Assembly: GCA_016929795.1 (NCBI GenBank)
Contig: JAFGIA010000242.1
Coordinates: 1 to 42,814, forward strand
Direction: 5' to 3'
Source: Anaerolineae bacterium
GTDB lineage: Bacteria; Chloroflexota; Anaerolineae; JAAYZQ01
DNA: 42,814 nt
The notes beneath the pieces are model-generated. The model saw only the letters and a program-made list of their open reading frames with translations, searched no databases and was not told the origin of the DNA. Each line of letters opens with the position of its first letter. Within the stretch, counting starts at the first letter, position 1. The position numbers were made by a program, and so were the translations under genes. Positions 30,625 to 39,031 of this stretch are shown here, piece after piece.

Positions 30625-31325
30625 GTCTCCGCCTCCTCATCTTGGGCTGCTAACCGGGCATCGGTCAGGCCCTGCACCACCGCCAGGTAGGAGAAGGCCA
30701 ATGCAGCCAACAGGGTGAAGGCGGACCAGAAGCCGGCGACAGCCAGGTTGCTGTTCCAATGGGCATAGAGCAGATCAAAGCCTGTCAGGATCGTCAAGAC
30801 AATGGGTGCGACACGCAACACCTCGCCGCTGAGGATCAATCCAAAGGCTCCGACTCCGATGAGCCAGAAGGCAACGAACGCCACATCCGGTGTGGCGCGC
30901 GCCCCATCAACACCCAAAGACTGGAAGAGCAGGCGATAGTCGGGGAAGAAGCGGATCAGGGCCAGGCTGAGGAGCAGGATGGTCAGCAAACGCAAAGGCA
31001 GGCCCAGCGGCCCGGCGCTCCAGTCCATGGACAAGCCGTGAAAGGGAGCCTCTCCCTCCACTCTCGGCGCACGAACCGGCTGTACGTGGTGGATCGTGAG
31101 GTAGAGGATCGGCACGACCAACACGCCGACCACGATGCGCACGATGGCAAGCTCGGGCTGGATAGAGCGCGTCAGCACCAGCCCGGCGAGCACGTATTGC
31201 ACGCCAAGCAGGGAGAGTGCCAGGCGTGAATTGGACGTAAGAAAGATCACGGCAGCCGTCAAGACCAGGCCAGCTATGGCCGGCGTTCCGGCTAGAAAGG
31301 TAAACAGGTCACCCAGAGCTTCCAT
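30621..31325 (-). CDS. HyfE/NuoK-like membrane protein
   Basis: A 234-residue protein with about seven hydrophobic segments. The first 90 residues resemble HyfE (hydrogenase-4 component E) and NuoK: GLVLTAAVIFLTSNSRLALSLLGVQYVLAGLVL, then LAIVRIVVGVLVVPILYLTIH. The rest is four hydrophobic segments with few charges (GLPLRLLTILLLSLALIRFF, FVAFWLIGVGAFGLIL, VAPIVLTILTGFDLLYAHW, FWSAFTLLAALAFSYLAVV). The ATG at 31325 has AGGAGA six bases upstream. It starts nine bases after the gene before it and overlaps the gene after it. With those two it makes a membrane module that recalls Hyf/complex-I arms. The HyfE call is by pattern and is only moderately sure. Confidence 0.68.
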   Translation of the reverse strand: MEALGDLFTFLAGTPAIAGLVLTAAVIFLTSNSRLALSLLGVQYVLAGLVLTRSIQPELAIVRIVVGVLVVPILYLTIHHVQPVRAPRVEGEAPFHGLSMDWSAGPLGLPLRLLTILLLSLALIRFFPDYRLLFQSLGVDGARATPDVAFVAFWLIGVGAFGLILSGEVLRVAPIVLTILTGFDLLYAHWNSNLAVAGFWSAFTLLAALAFSYLAVVQGLTDARLAAQDEEAET

Positions 31326-31334
31326 GGCCTTCTC

Positions 31335-33137
31335 CTAGCGAACCGCCAGGCTGTGCAGGCCCAGGACGGCAGCGAGCGCGAGCACGATCAACGCCCAACC
31401 CCACCAACCTGCCCCCTCGGCCACCTGGCCGAGCCAGTTGAAAAGGCCGATCAACGCCTCGGAGAGCCGGCCTACTCCCGCGTACAACCAATCGAGAGCC
31501 ACAAATCGACGCACCATTCCTGCATACCTGGCCCAACCTCCATCCAACCGTGCAAGCCAGGCACCTACCAGCCATGGCAGCAGTAGCAGGAGGCCAAGTC
31601 CCCAGCCAGATACTCGTGTTGTGCTGACAGGCGGCAGGCCCAAGGCGCTGGGTGCGAGTCCGCCAGCCAGGATGGCCAGGCATAACAAGAGTGCGGCGAG
31701 GAGCGACAGGGGAGCAGGTGAGCGCTCGCGGCGCAGCCACGCCGGGCGGGTGCGTGCCACCCGCCACACGCCGGCTGCCAGCCACGCATCGGCGACGATG
31801 GCCAGGATCAACCATGAGCTCTGGCGCCCTAATAGCGCCGCATATAGGGGCCAGCGGTCACGCATTCCCACTGTGAGTGGAAATCCCAACAGGGACAAGA
31901 ATGCCAGAATGAGGACTGCCGGGAGCAAGTAGCGGTCCGGCCGCCAGGCGCGCCAGCGCCCGAGGAAATCTTGGGTTCGCTCGATCCAGGGCCACCGATT
32001 CGTGAGGCGCGCCCGCCATTCTTGCCACCACGGCCCAACCCGCTCCTCCAAGGCGGTGAGCCACCGCGCACGCGGCGGGACAGGCTCGTCAAGGAGCAGA
32101 TCCCAGCAGATAGCGAGGACGGCGAGGGGCAACAGCATGCCCAGGAGGGGCCACAGAGGAGCTGCCGGCATGAATGCAGTAAAAAAGACGACATACCCCG
32201 CGCGGTGGATCAGTGAGGCAGGCCATACCTCAGCAATGACTGGCTGCCCGGCAGCGCCCAATGGCCCGGGGCGCAAGGGTGGCGCGAGTATCCCGCTCCA
32301 GAACATGAATCCGCCGACGAGCAGCGCACCGACCGCCGCGAAAGCCAGCCAACCCTCGGTGGGCAGGACTGGGGCGGTGTGCTGCACGCGGCCGAGCAAA
32401 TAGATGCCTGCCGCCGCCGGTAGGAGGAGCAGGGCGGCGTCCTCGGGGCGTGAGACACTGCGAGGATGGAAAGGGAAGAGCATGAGGCGCAGTGCTCCCG
32501 CGGCTGCGACGAGGATCAAGGTCGATTCGGGCACACTCAAGGCCTGGAGGGAAGCATGACCGACCTCGGCATCGACCTGAACAGCAGCAAAGAAAAGGAG
32601 CATCGTGGAGGCCATGCCCGGCACTGCCACCAGGAGCGGCAGCGAGCGTGTTTCCCCCTCACGGCCCACTGCAAACAACACTGCAGCGATCAAGGCAAGG
32701 TCAACGATCGCACTCCCGAGGAGCAGGGCGACCATGTTGCCAGAGGCGGCGATCATGATGACGCCTGCAAGCGCCACAAGAGCCAGGCTGTGCCACAGCG
32801 TCCTGCTTGGAGCACGCCCACGGATCCCGAGGAGCATGGCAGCGGTGACGCCCGAAACGAGGAGCGTGACAGGTGTCGAGAGGTCGTCGAGCAGAAAGGT
32901 TGGGCCAGTGCGAAAGAGATTGAGTGGCTGCCAAGGGATGGTGACCGGGCTGCCCTGTCCTGTGCCGGTGGCGACGGCAAGCAGGCCCGCCATGGCAGCA
33001 GCGGCAGCTACGATGCGCCGCAGCCATGCTGGCACAAGAGAGCCTACGGCCCAGGGCAATGTGGCAATGACCAGGAGCAACCCTGCTCCGGCCAGGGGCC
33101 AGAGGATCGCGCTTATGGTTACGGAATAGATCGGCAT
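31335..33137 (-). CDS. NuoL/HyfB-like membrane protein, divergent
   Basis: A 600-residue multi-pass protein. FRTGPTFLLDDLSTPVTLLVSGVTAAMLL matches the third-helix region of NuoL/M (FxxDxLSxxF). GALRLMLFPFHPRSVSRPED matches the K-SAQLPLHTWLPDAM motif with arginine at the lysine position and the proline-histidine kept. There is a large hydrophilic insertion (~345-405) rich in Trp and Arg (RARWLTALEERVGPWWQEW), then four or five more hydrophobic segments. Glycine- and tryptophan-rich loops near the C-terminus (VAEGAGWWGWALIVLAL) are unusual. I chose the ATG at 33137; a TTG at 33152 is the alternative. It is the first gene of the operon behind a good promoter at 33201-33229. Confidence 0.7.
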   Translation of the reverse strand: MPIYSVTISAILWPLAGAGLLLVIATLPWAVGSLVPAWLRRIVAAAAAMAGLLAVATGTGQGSPVTIPWQPLNLFRTGPTFLLDDLSTPVTLLVSGVTAAMLLGIRGRAPSRTLWHSLALVALAGVIMIAASGNMVALLLGSAIVDLALIAAVLFAVGREGETRSLPLLVAVPGMASTMLLFFAAVQVDAEVGHASLQALSVPESTLILVAAAGALRLMLFPFHPRSVSRPEDAALLLLPAAAGIYLLGRVQHTAPVLPTEGWLAFAAVGALLVGGFMFWSGILAPPLRPGPLGAAGQPVIAEVWPASLIHRAGYVVFFTAFMPAAPLWPLLGMLLPLAVLAICWDLLLDEPVPPRARWLTALEERVGPWWQEWRARLTNRWPWIERTQDFLGRWRAWRPDRYLLPAVLILAFLSLLGFPLTVGMRDRWPLYAALLGRQSSWLILAIVADAWLAAGVWRVARTRPAWLRRERSPAPLSLLAALLLCLAILAGGLAPSALGLPPVSTTRVSGWGLGLLLLLPWLVGAWLARLDGGWARYAGMVRRFVALDWLYAGVGRLSEALIGLFNWLGQVAEGAGWWGWALIVLALAAVLGLHSLAVR

Positions 33138-33200
33138 TGGCCAGATTCTCAAATAGTTGCCGCCCCGGTCGCGCCAGGCAGATGGGGCGGCACGGGCGCT

Positions 33201-33229
33201 ATTCTATCACAAAAGGAAGGCGCAAGCAA
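33201..33229 (-). promoter_or_regulatory. Promoter of the complex-I-like/mvaA operon
   Basis: On the minus strand -35 TTGCTT (33229-33224), a 17-base spacer and -10 TAGAAT (33206-33201). It lies back to back with the ftcD promoter, with 15 bases between the two -35 boxes. Confidence 0.55.
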
Positions 33230-33244
33230 GACCCGCCTGTCGCA

Positions 33245-33273
33245 TTGACATGGCGATGGCAAGGTGTTACAAT
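33245..33273 (+). promoter_or_regulatory. Promoter of ftcD
   Basis: Perfect -35 TTGACA (33245-33250), a 17-base spacer and -10 TACAAT (33268-33273), eleven of twelve consensus bases. Transcription would start near 33280. Confidence 0.75.
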
Positions 33274-33326
33274 CATGGGTAGGTATCCCCCTGCCGGTAG
33301 AGTACGATGCACTGAGGGAGGGACAG

Positions 33327-34223
33327 ATGAACCAGATCGTGGAATGCGTTCCCAACTTTAGCGAGGGTCGCCGCCGGGACGTGGTCGATCGCATCGTCGC
33401 GTCGATGCAAGCCGTGCCAGGCGTGCAGATCCTCGATGTCCAATCGGACGTGGATCACAACCGCTCTGTGGTGACTATGGTGGGCGAGCCACAGGCAGTA
33501 GTCGAAGCAGCTTTTCGGGGCATCGCACGCGCCGCAGAGATGATCGATATGAACCACCACAGAGGGGAGCATCCACGCATGGGGGCGGCAGACGTCGTGC
33601 CCTTTGTGCCGGTACGCGGCGTGACTATGACAGAATGTGTGGCAGCAGCGCAGGAGTTGGGCCGGCGCGTGGGTGAAGAACTTGGCATTCCCGTGTACCT
33701 GTACGAGGAGGCAGCGGCCAGCCCCGAGCGGCGCAATCTGGCAGACGTGCGCCGGGGCGAGTACGAGGGTCTGCGAGACACGATCGCGACAGACCTGGCA
33801 CGTGCGCCCGATTTCGGGCCGAGCGTGCTAGGCAGTGCAGGGGCCGTCGCAATCGGTGCCCGGCCCCCCCTCGTGGCTCTTAACGTGTACCTGAACACGG
33901 CTGCGGTCGAACCTGCCCAGGCGATCGCGCGTGCCGTGCGCCACTCCAATGGCGGATTTCGGTTCGTGAAGGCACTCGGCCTGATCGTCGATGGACAGGC
34001 ACAGGTGTCGATGAATCTCACCGACTATCGAAAGACGCCGATCCACCGCGTGATCGAGACGATCCGGTCGGAGGCGTCTTTTCACGGCCTGAGTGTGACA
34101 CGAGCCGAGATTGTAGGCCTGTTGCCATCCGAGGCGCTGATCGACGCCGCACGCTTTTACTTGCAGCTTGACTGTTTTTCTCCAGAGCAGGTGCTGGAGA
34201 ACCGGTTGCTGGGAAAAGAGTAG
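33327..34223 (+). CDS. ftcD: Glutamate formimidoyltransferase
   Basis: Transfers the formimino group between N-formimino-L-glutamate and tetrahydrofolate, the last step of one histidine-degradation route; 298 residues, the length of the stand-alone transferase without the cyclodeaminase. Conserved segments are IVECVPNFSEGRR at the start, DHNRSVVTMVG, NHHRGEHPRMGAADVVPFVP with the active-site histidine region, VYLYEEAA, ARPPLVALNVYLNT and VSMNLTDYRKTPIHRV. I chose ATG 33327, which has GGGAGGGA just upstream; the in-frame start at 33264 would overlap the promoter. No other histidine-utilisation gene lies in the window, so it may serve one-carbon metabolism on its own. Confidence 0.95.
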   Translation: MNQIVECVPNFSEGRRRDVVDRIVASMQAVPGVQILDVQSDVDHNRSVVTMVGEPQAVVEAAFRGIARAAEMIDMNHHRGEHPRMGAADVVPFVPVRGVTMTECVAAAQELGRRVGEELGIPVYLYEEAAASPERRNLADVRRGEYEGLRDTIATDLARAPDFGPSVLGSAGAVAIGARPPLVALNVYLNTAAVEPAQAIARAVRHSNGGFRFVKALGLIVDGQAQVSMNLTDYRKTPIHRVIETIRSEASFHGLSVTRAEIVGLLPSEALIDAARFYLQLDCFSPEQVLENRLLGKE

Positions 34224-34274
34224 AAGAGCCTGCGAAACGACTAACCGCCACCCGGAGCTAGTACTCTTGGGGGA

Positions 34275-34303
34275 TTGCCAACCACTTCTCTTTGCTTTAT
34301 AAT
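34275..34303 (+). promoter_or_regulatory. Promoter of the NYN-protein/histidine-kinase unit
   Basis: -35 TTGCCA (34275-34280), a 17-base spacer and a perfect -10 TATAAT (34298-34303). Transcription would start near 34310, so the first usable start codon downstream is the GTG at 34370. Confidence 0.75.
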
Positions 34304-34369
34304 GAAAAGCGTGTAAGATCTGTTGTTGAACAACGCATGGAGAGAGTCGGTCAAGGAGGACACAGAACT

Positions 34370-34858
34370 GTGCCCATTCTGATCGACGGACACAATCTGA
34401 TCGGTCAGTTATCTTCTATCTCATTGGGCGATCCTGATGACGAAGAGGTGCTTGTCCGGCTGCTTCGTGCGTATCGAGCCCGCAGTGGCAAGGCAGTGAC
34501 GGTCATCTTTGATCCAGGCGACAGGTCGGCACTCGCGACACGCTGCCGATCAGGTGGCGTGGAAGTGGTTTTTGCCGCTCCAGGCTTGACGGCCGACATG
34601 GTGATCAAGCACCGCGTGAACAAGAGCGCCAATCCCCAATCGATCGTGGTGGTCACTTCGGATCGAATACTGGCCGAGGCAGTGGCGGGCATTGGCGCCC
34701 GGGTGCAAGATGCCCGTGAATTTGGCGCTCTTCTGGAAGGGAGTGCTGGCGACTCGTCGGCGGAGGAGACTCCTGCGTGGAAGGAGCAGCGGCTATCACC
34801 AGAGGAAGTAGAAGCATGGCTGTCGATGTTTGAGGGAGATGACGGGGACGCTGATTGA
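34370..34858 (+). CDS. YacP-like NYN-domain protein (putative RNA nuclease)
   Basis: A 162-residue protein of the NYN/PIN-like fold (YacP, DUF901). The metal-binding acidic residues are in ILIDGHNLIGQL (Asp6), DPDDEEVLVRLL, VTVIFDPGD and VVTSDRILAEAV. The block GGVEVVFAAPGLTADMVIKHRVNKSANPQSIVVVTSDR is typical of the family. Relatives such as Bacillus Rae1 cleave mRNA at the ribosome, so RNA cleavage is the likely activity, though no substrate can be inferred here. The GTG start has AGGAGGA (34354-34360) nine bases upstream. Its 3' end overlaps the histidine kinase gene by 20 bases, so the two are co-expressed. Confidence 0.85.
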   Translation: MPILIDGHNLIGQLSSISLGDPDDEEVLVRLLRAYRARSGKAVTVIFDPGDRSALATRCRSGGVEVVFAAPGLTADMVIKHRVNKSANPQSIVVVTSDRILAEAVAGIGARVQDAREFGALLEGSAGDSSAEETPAWKEQRLSPEEVEAWLSMFEGDDGDAD

Positions 34859-37800
34859 CGGCCTATTATGGCTCGTCACGCTGGGTGTATCGATCGTGCT
34901 GGCACGGCAGGTGATGTGCCAGCGCGACCTTGCTGCCCGGCTCTTCTTGGGCATGATTTTGGCTATTGCTATCCACCAGATCCTCGCGCTGGGCTGGTAT
35001 CTGTCGATCCCTCTCGCGCGGCTCTTTCCAGAAGCTGTGGGAGCTGATCTTCCGGCACGTGTTCGCCAGCTCTGGCCAATTGACATTGGCGCTATCGTCA
35101 TCTTTGCCTGCCTGACACTCCATCTGTTCCTGGTGTTCCCCACGCAGAGCCGGCTGCTGCGCCGCTGGGGATGGAGCATCCTCCTCGTCTATGTACCTGG
35201 CCTTTTTCTGGCCCTCCTATCCGTGGTACAAGCTCTGATGCCCCTTCTTGCCGGCACATGGTCTGTGCACACTATCTGGCCTCAGGTGTTTTTTGCCACT
35301 GCTGTGGCGGGATTGGCAATCGCTCGACTGTTGATCATCTACTTTGTGCGCGCCACGCCACGGGTCCAACAGCAACTCACCTGGCTGCTCTGGGGATTGG
35401 GCTTGAGCTGTGGCATGGTTCTGGTGATTTATGCGCTGCCAGCCATGGTGCACTCGCAGGCTCTGGCCAATGTGGTGCCAGGGCTGGGACAGCTTCCCAT
35501 CCTGGTTTTGCTGTCTGCATTTGCCGTATCGATGCAGCGCTACCAGGTATTTGACGTTGGTACGATCATCAGCCGTAGCCTGGTCTACTCGACGCTCGTC
35601 ATTCTGCTCACGCTGCTTTACCTGGCGATCGGCAGTTTTCTCAGCTACCTGCTCGGTCTGCTGCTTGGTGACCAGGCCGCATCATCCTACACGGTGACGA
35701 TCGTCACGGCCTTGGTCATTACCCTGGTAGCGCTGCCTCTGCGCGACGCCATCCAGCATTGGGTGGACCGTCTTTTCTTCCGCCAGCGCACCCGATACCA
35801 ACAGACACTTGAGGATTTCACCCGCTTGCTCACCACCCGACTCGAGCTGCCGAGCTTGCTCGACATGGTGGCATCGCAGATAGAAGAGGTGTTTTACCCC
35901 CTGAGCTTGACGATCATCCTCGGCCGTGAGGAAAGTGGCTATCGCGTGGCGCTTAGCCGGGGCCGGCTGGCAGTCCACCGCCAGTGGCGTGCTGGGGCGC
36001 GATTTGCCTCCGACAGCCCGATCCCTGCCCGCCTCGCAACGCTGCGGCGCCCGCTTTCTCTTGTCCGTCCCAGCGATGTGCTGATCGACGCACCAGAGGT
36101 ATGGGAAGAAGCAGAAGCGGCGGGCGTGCGTATCCTCATACCGATGCACATCCGCAGCAAGCTGGCCGGGTGGTTTGTGCTTGGCCCCAAGCTGGCAGAG
36201 TTGCCCTACACCCTGGCTGACCTCAACTTTTTGAGAGCAGTGGCTGACCAGTCAAGTGTCGCTCTCGAAAACGCCCGGCTGTATGGCGAGATGCAGCAGC
36301 GCGCCGCCGAGCTGGCAATGCTCGCCACGGTGTCGTCGGCGATCTCGTCTTCTCTCGACCTGGAACAGGTGCTGAATACAATCGTCGAGTCGGTGGTCAA
36401 AGTCGTCGATTGTGACAAGTCTGCGATCTTTGAGCTGAGTGAGGACGGCCAGTATCTGAACCTGCGCCTGGCAAGAGGGCTGAGCCCGGCCTATGTCGAG
36501 CGAGCGCACAAGTTGAAGGTAGGGATCAACAATCGCACACTGGCGGTAACCACGCAAGAGCCATTGATCATCCCGAACGTGCAGGAAGAGCCACGCATGA
36601 AGGCGGTGCTCGACGTGATCAGCCTGGGAGGGTATTGTGGCCTGGTCGACGTGCCCCTCACCGGCCGAGAGGGCATCTTGGGGGTGCTGAGTGTCTTTTT
36701 TGATCACATTCGCTACCCCACCGCATCAGAGTTGGAGCTACTCACGACGTTGGCAAACCAGGCGGCTGTGGCCATCGAGAATGCGCGGCTGTACGCCACG
36801 GTCATGCAAGAACGCGATCGTGCGACGCAGCTTTATGAGCGCACCGACGCCGCACTGGCACGCCGCGTCGAGGAGCTGACTGCCATTGAGCAGATCGGCC
36901 GCCAGCTCACAGCCACACTCGATTTGCAGAGAGTGATGGATGTCGTGTTGGAGCGAATGGTGCAGGCTACACAGGCGGATCGCGGCGTCATCTCTCTCTA
37001 CGACGAGGGCAAACACACGATATGGCAGTTGGCCCAGGTGGGCTATCCGCCGGAACTGAACCGGTACCGAACCGAGCCATGGCCGGACGACATGGGGATC
37101 ACAGGGCGGGTAGCACGTACAGCCACCCCAGCGCTGATAGCCGACGTGAGCAAGGATCCTGATTACGTGGCTGGTGCCGACACTACACAGGCACAGATCA
37201 GCGTGCCGGTGGTGCACAAAGGGCAAGTGATCGGCATTGTTACTGCCGAGAGTGATCATCTGGGCGCGTTTGGCGTCGAGCATCTGCGCTTTGCCGAGCT
37301 GCTGGCCGACCATGCGGCTATCGGCATCAACAATGCGCAGCTTTTCCAGCAGGTGATGGAGGGGCGAGATCGTCTGGAGGCGATCCTCAACTCGACGCGT
37401 GATGCCGTCATGTTCATCGACAATAGCGGGCGGCTGCTGCTCACGAACCGCCGTGTGCGCGCGCTGTTGGGGGCCGAGATGGAGGCGTGGCTCTGGTCTG
37501 TGGACCTGATCGGCGAGGCAGGTACGGAGACAAGCCCGATCTATCGCTGGACTGACCTTCACGCCGCCAGGCTGTTCCCCCCGGCTGGCGGGGACCGGCC
37601 GGGGGAAGAAGGCATCGAGCTTGCCTTTCACCTCCAGGCAGGAAAGGAGAAGCGATACCTCGAGCTCACTGCTTCGTCGGTGTTGAGCAGCAGCGAGCAG
37701 ACGCTCGGATGGGTTGCCGTCGTGCGCGACATGACACACCAGGAGGAACTGGAGCAATTCCGCGAAGACCTGACGAGTATGGTGGTCCACAATCTGCAGG

Positions 37801-38456
37801 GCCCACTGGCGGCGGTGATCGGAAGTCTCGAGACCTTGCAAGAATTTGAAGAGCTACCCCAGGATATGGCGGACGAGTTGCTGCGCATCGCGCTGGAGAG
37901 CGGTCGCAAGCTCTATGCGCGCATCGAGTCGCTGCTCTGGCTGCGCCGCCTGGAGGAGAGCAAAATGCCTCTCGACCTCCAGTCGCTACCGCTACCAGGC
38001 ATCGTTCAAAACGTGATAGAAGAGTACCTATCCACCTCGACACGGGTCGGTGTGGCCATCGAGACCGACCTGGCCCTCGATTTACCGTGGGTTATGGTGG
38101 ATGAAGAGGTAATCGGACGCGTGTTCAGCAACCTGCTCGACAACGCGCTTAAATACACCCCGAGTCACGGGCGCATCGACGTGCGGGCTCACCTGTCTAA
38201 CTCGTCCAGCACATCGTGGATCATCTGCGCGGTGGCGGATACAGGCCCGGGGATCTCGCCGACGCTGCAAGGGACCATCTTTGGCAAGTTCCGGCGCGCG
38301 GACGAAAACTGGCTTGGACGGCGCAAGGGTATGGGTATTGGGCTGCACTTCTGCAAGCTAGCGGTGGAGGCCCACGGCGGCCGCATCTGGGTGGAGAGCA
38401 AAGAGGGCAAAGGGAGCACTTTTTACTTTACATTGCCTGTTCAGCACGAGAGATAG
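34839..38456 (+). CDS. Membrane sensor histidine kinase with three GAF domains and a PAS domain
   Basis: A 1205-residue sensor kinase. About eight hydrophobic segments fill residues ~5-305. Three GAF-like domains follow (~334-480, ~495-650, ~683-835), each ending in a helix of the type VALENARLYGEMQ. A PAS domain covers ~846-955 (ILNSTRDAVMFIDNSGRLLLTNRRVRALLG). HisKA has phospho-acceptor His984 in SMVVHNLQGPLAAVIG. The ATPase domain shows the N box FSNLLDNALKYTP (~1096), G1 ADTGPGISP and G2 GMGIGLHFCKLAVEAHGG. No receiver domain or response-regulator gene is adjacent, so the partner is elsewhere. The ATG at 34839 overlaps the NYN gene; a TTG nine bases earlier is the alternative. GAF ligands cannot be predicted. 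Confidence 0.92.
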   Translation: MTGTLIDGLLWLVTLGVSIVLARQVMCQRDLAARLFLGMILAIAIHQILALGWYLSIPLARLFPEAVGADLPARVRQLWPIDIGAIVIFACLTLHLFLVFPTQSRLLRRWGWSILLVYVPGLFLALLSVVQALMPLLAGTWSVHTIWPQVFFATAVAGLAIARLLIIYFVRATPRVQQQLTWLLWGLGLSCGMVLVIYALPAMVHSQALANVVPGLGQLPILVLLSAFAVSMQRYQVFDVGTIISRSLVYSTLVILLTLLYLAIGSFLSYLLGLLLGDQAASSYTVTIVTALVITLVALPLRDAIQHWVDRLFFRQRTRYQQTLEDFTRLLTTRLELPSLLDMVASQIEEVFYPLSLTIILGREESGYRVALSRGRLAVHRQWRAGARFASDSPIPARLATLRRPLSLVRPSDVLIDAPEVWEEAEAAGVRILIPMHIRSKLAGWFVLGPKLAELPYTLADLNFLRAVADQSSVALENARLYGEMQQRAAELAMLATVSSAISSSLDLEQVLNTIVESVVKVVDCDKSAIFELSEDGQYLNLRLARGLSPAYVERAHKLKVGINNRTLAVTTQEPLIIPNVQEEPRMKAVLDVISLGGYCGLVDVPLTGREGILGVLSVFFDHIRYPTASELELLTTLANQAAVAIENARLYATVMQERDRATQLYERTDAALARRVEELTAIEQIGRQLTATLDLQRVMDVVLERMVQATQADRGVISLYDEGKHTIWQLAQVGYPPELNRYRTEPWPDDMGITGRVARTATPALIADVSKDPDYVAGADTTQAQISVPVVHKGQVIGIVTAESDHLGAFGVEHLRFAELLADHAAIGINNAQLFQQVMEGRDRLEAILNSTRDAVMFIDNSGRLLLTNRRVRALLGAEMEAWLWSVDLIGEAGTETSPIYRWTDLHAARLFPPAGGDRPGEEGIELAFHLQAGKEKRYLELTASSVLSSSEQTLGWVAVVRDMTHQEELEQFREDLTSMVVHNLQGPLAAVIGSLETLQEFEELPQDMADELLRIALESGRKLYARIESLLWLRRLEESKMPLDLQSLPLPGIVQNVIEEYLSTSTRVGVAIETDLALDLPWVMVDEEVIGRVFSNLLDNALKYTPSHGRIDVRAHLSNSSSTSWIICAVADTGPGISPTLQGTIFGKFRRADENWLGRRKGMGIGLHFCKLAVEAHGGRIWVESKEGKGSTFYFTLPVQHER

Positions 38457-38459
38457 AAA

Positions 38460-38900
38460 ATGCAGATATTTATCGCCGGGATCATGCAGGGCTCGCGTCT
38501 CGATCACCTGATCGACGATCAGGGCTACCGCCAGACTATCGCGCGTGCTATTCTTGCCCACTACCCGGGCGCAGTGATTGTCGACCCCAATGAACTGCAC
38601 CCCGATGGCGTCAACTACTGCGACAGCATGGCACATGAGACCCTGATCGCCATGGCCGAACTTGCCGGGGAAGCAGACGTGTTGGTGGCCTATGTCCCTC
38701 ATGCGAGCATGGGCACGGCGATCGAGATGTGGCAGGCATTCCGCTCCGGCGCTGTGGTCGTCACGATCTCACCTCTAGGCGCCAATTGGGTGGTGCGCCA
38801 CCTGTCTGATGCAGTCGTGCCCGATCTCGAGACGTTCTACACCTGGGTGGCGGGTGGGGGGTTGGATCGCCTATTAGCCGATAGGCAGCCTGCCAGTTGA
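38460..38900 (+). CDS. Nucleoside 2-deoxyribosyltransferase-like protein
   Basis: A 146-residue Rossmann-like protein. MQIFIAGIMQGS at the start, then AGEADVLVAYVPHASMGTAIEMWQAFRSGAVVVTISPL, has the pattern of the nucleoside 2-deoxyribosyltransferase family (D-x-V-x-A, GTAxEMxxA, short strand). It may bind a nucleoside or nucleotide sugar. The active-site glutamate would be the one in TAIEMW. It starts three bases after the histidine kinase stop, so it is in the same transcript. The stop codon overlaps the -35 box of the tRNA-Arg promoter. Substrate unknown; the family call is by pattern only. Confidence 0.72.
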   Translation: MQIFIAGIMQGSRLDHLIDDQGYRQTIARAILAHYPGAVIVDPNELHPDGVNYCDSMAHETLIAMAELAGEADVLVAYVPHASMGTAIEMWQAFRSGAVVVTISPLGANWVVRHLSDAVVPDLETFYTWVAGGGLDRLLADRQPAS

Positions 38901-38925
38901 CAAACCGCCTTCGACTGGCTACAAT
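38897..38925 (+). promoter_or_regulatory. Promoter of tRNA-Arg
   Basis: Perfect -35 TTGACA (38897-38902), overlapping the stop codon of the preceding gene, a 17-base spacer and -10 TACAAT (38920-38925). Confidence 0.8.
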
Positions 38926-38958
38926 ATAGCCAGGTGTACGGAAGGTGCGTGCACACGT

Positions 38959-39031
38959 GCCCCCATAGCTCAGGGGACAGAGCAGCGGCCTTCTAAGCCG
39001 TCGGTCGCAGGTTCGAATCCTGCTGGGGGTG
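38959..39031 (+). tRNA. tRNA-Arg (anticodon TCT)
   Basis: Cloverleaf of 73 bases without an encoded CCA: acceptor GCCCCCA/TGGGGGT (first pair G-U), D arm GCTC-AGGGGACA-GAGC, anticodon stem GCGGC/GCCGT with loop CTTCTAA, and T arm GCAGG-TTCGAAT-CCTGC. Anticodon TCT reads AGA. It is convergent with rsmA, whose 3' end overlaps it on the other strand. Confidence 0.96.
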
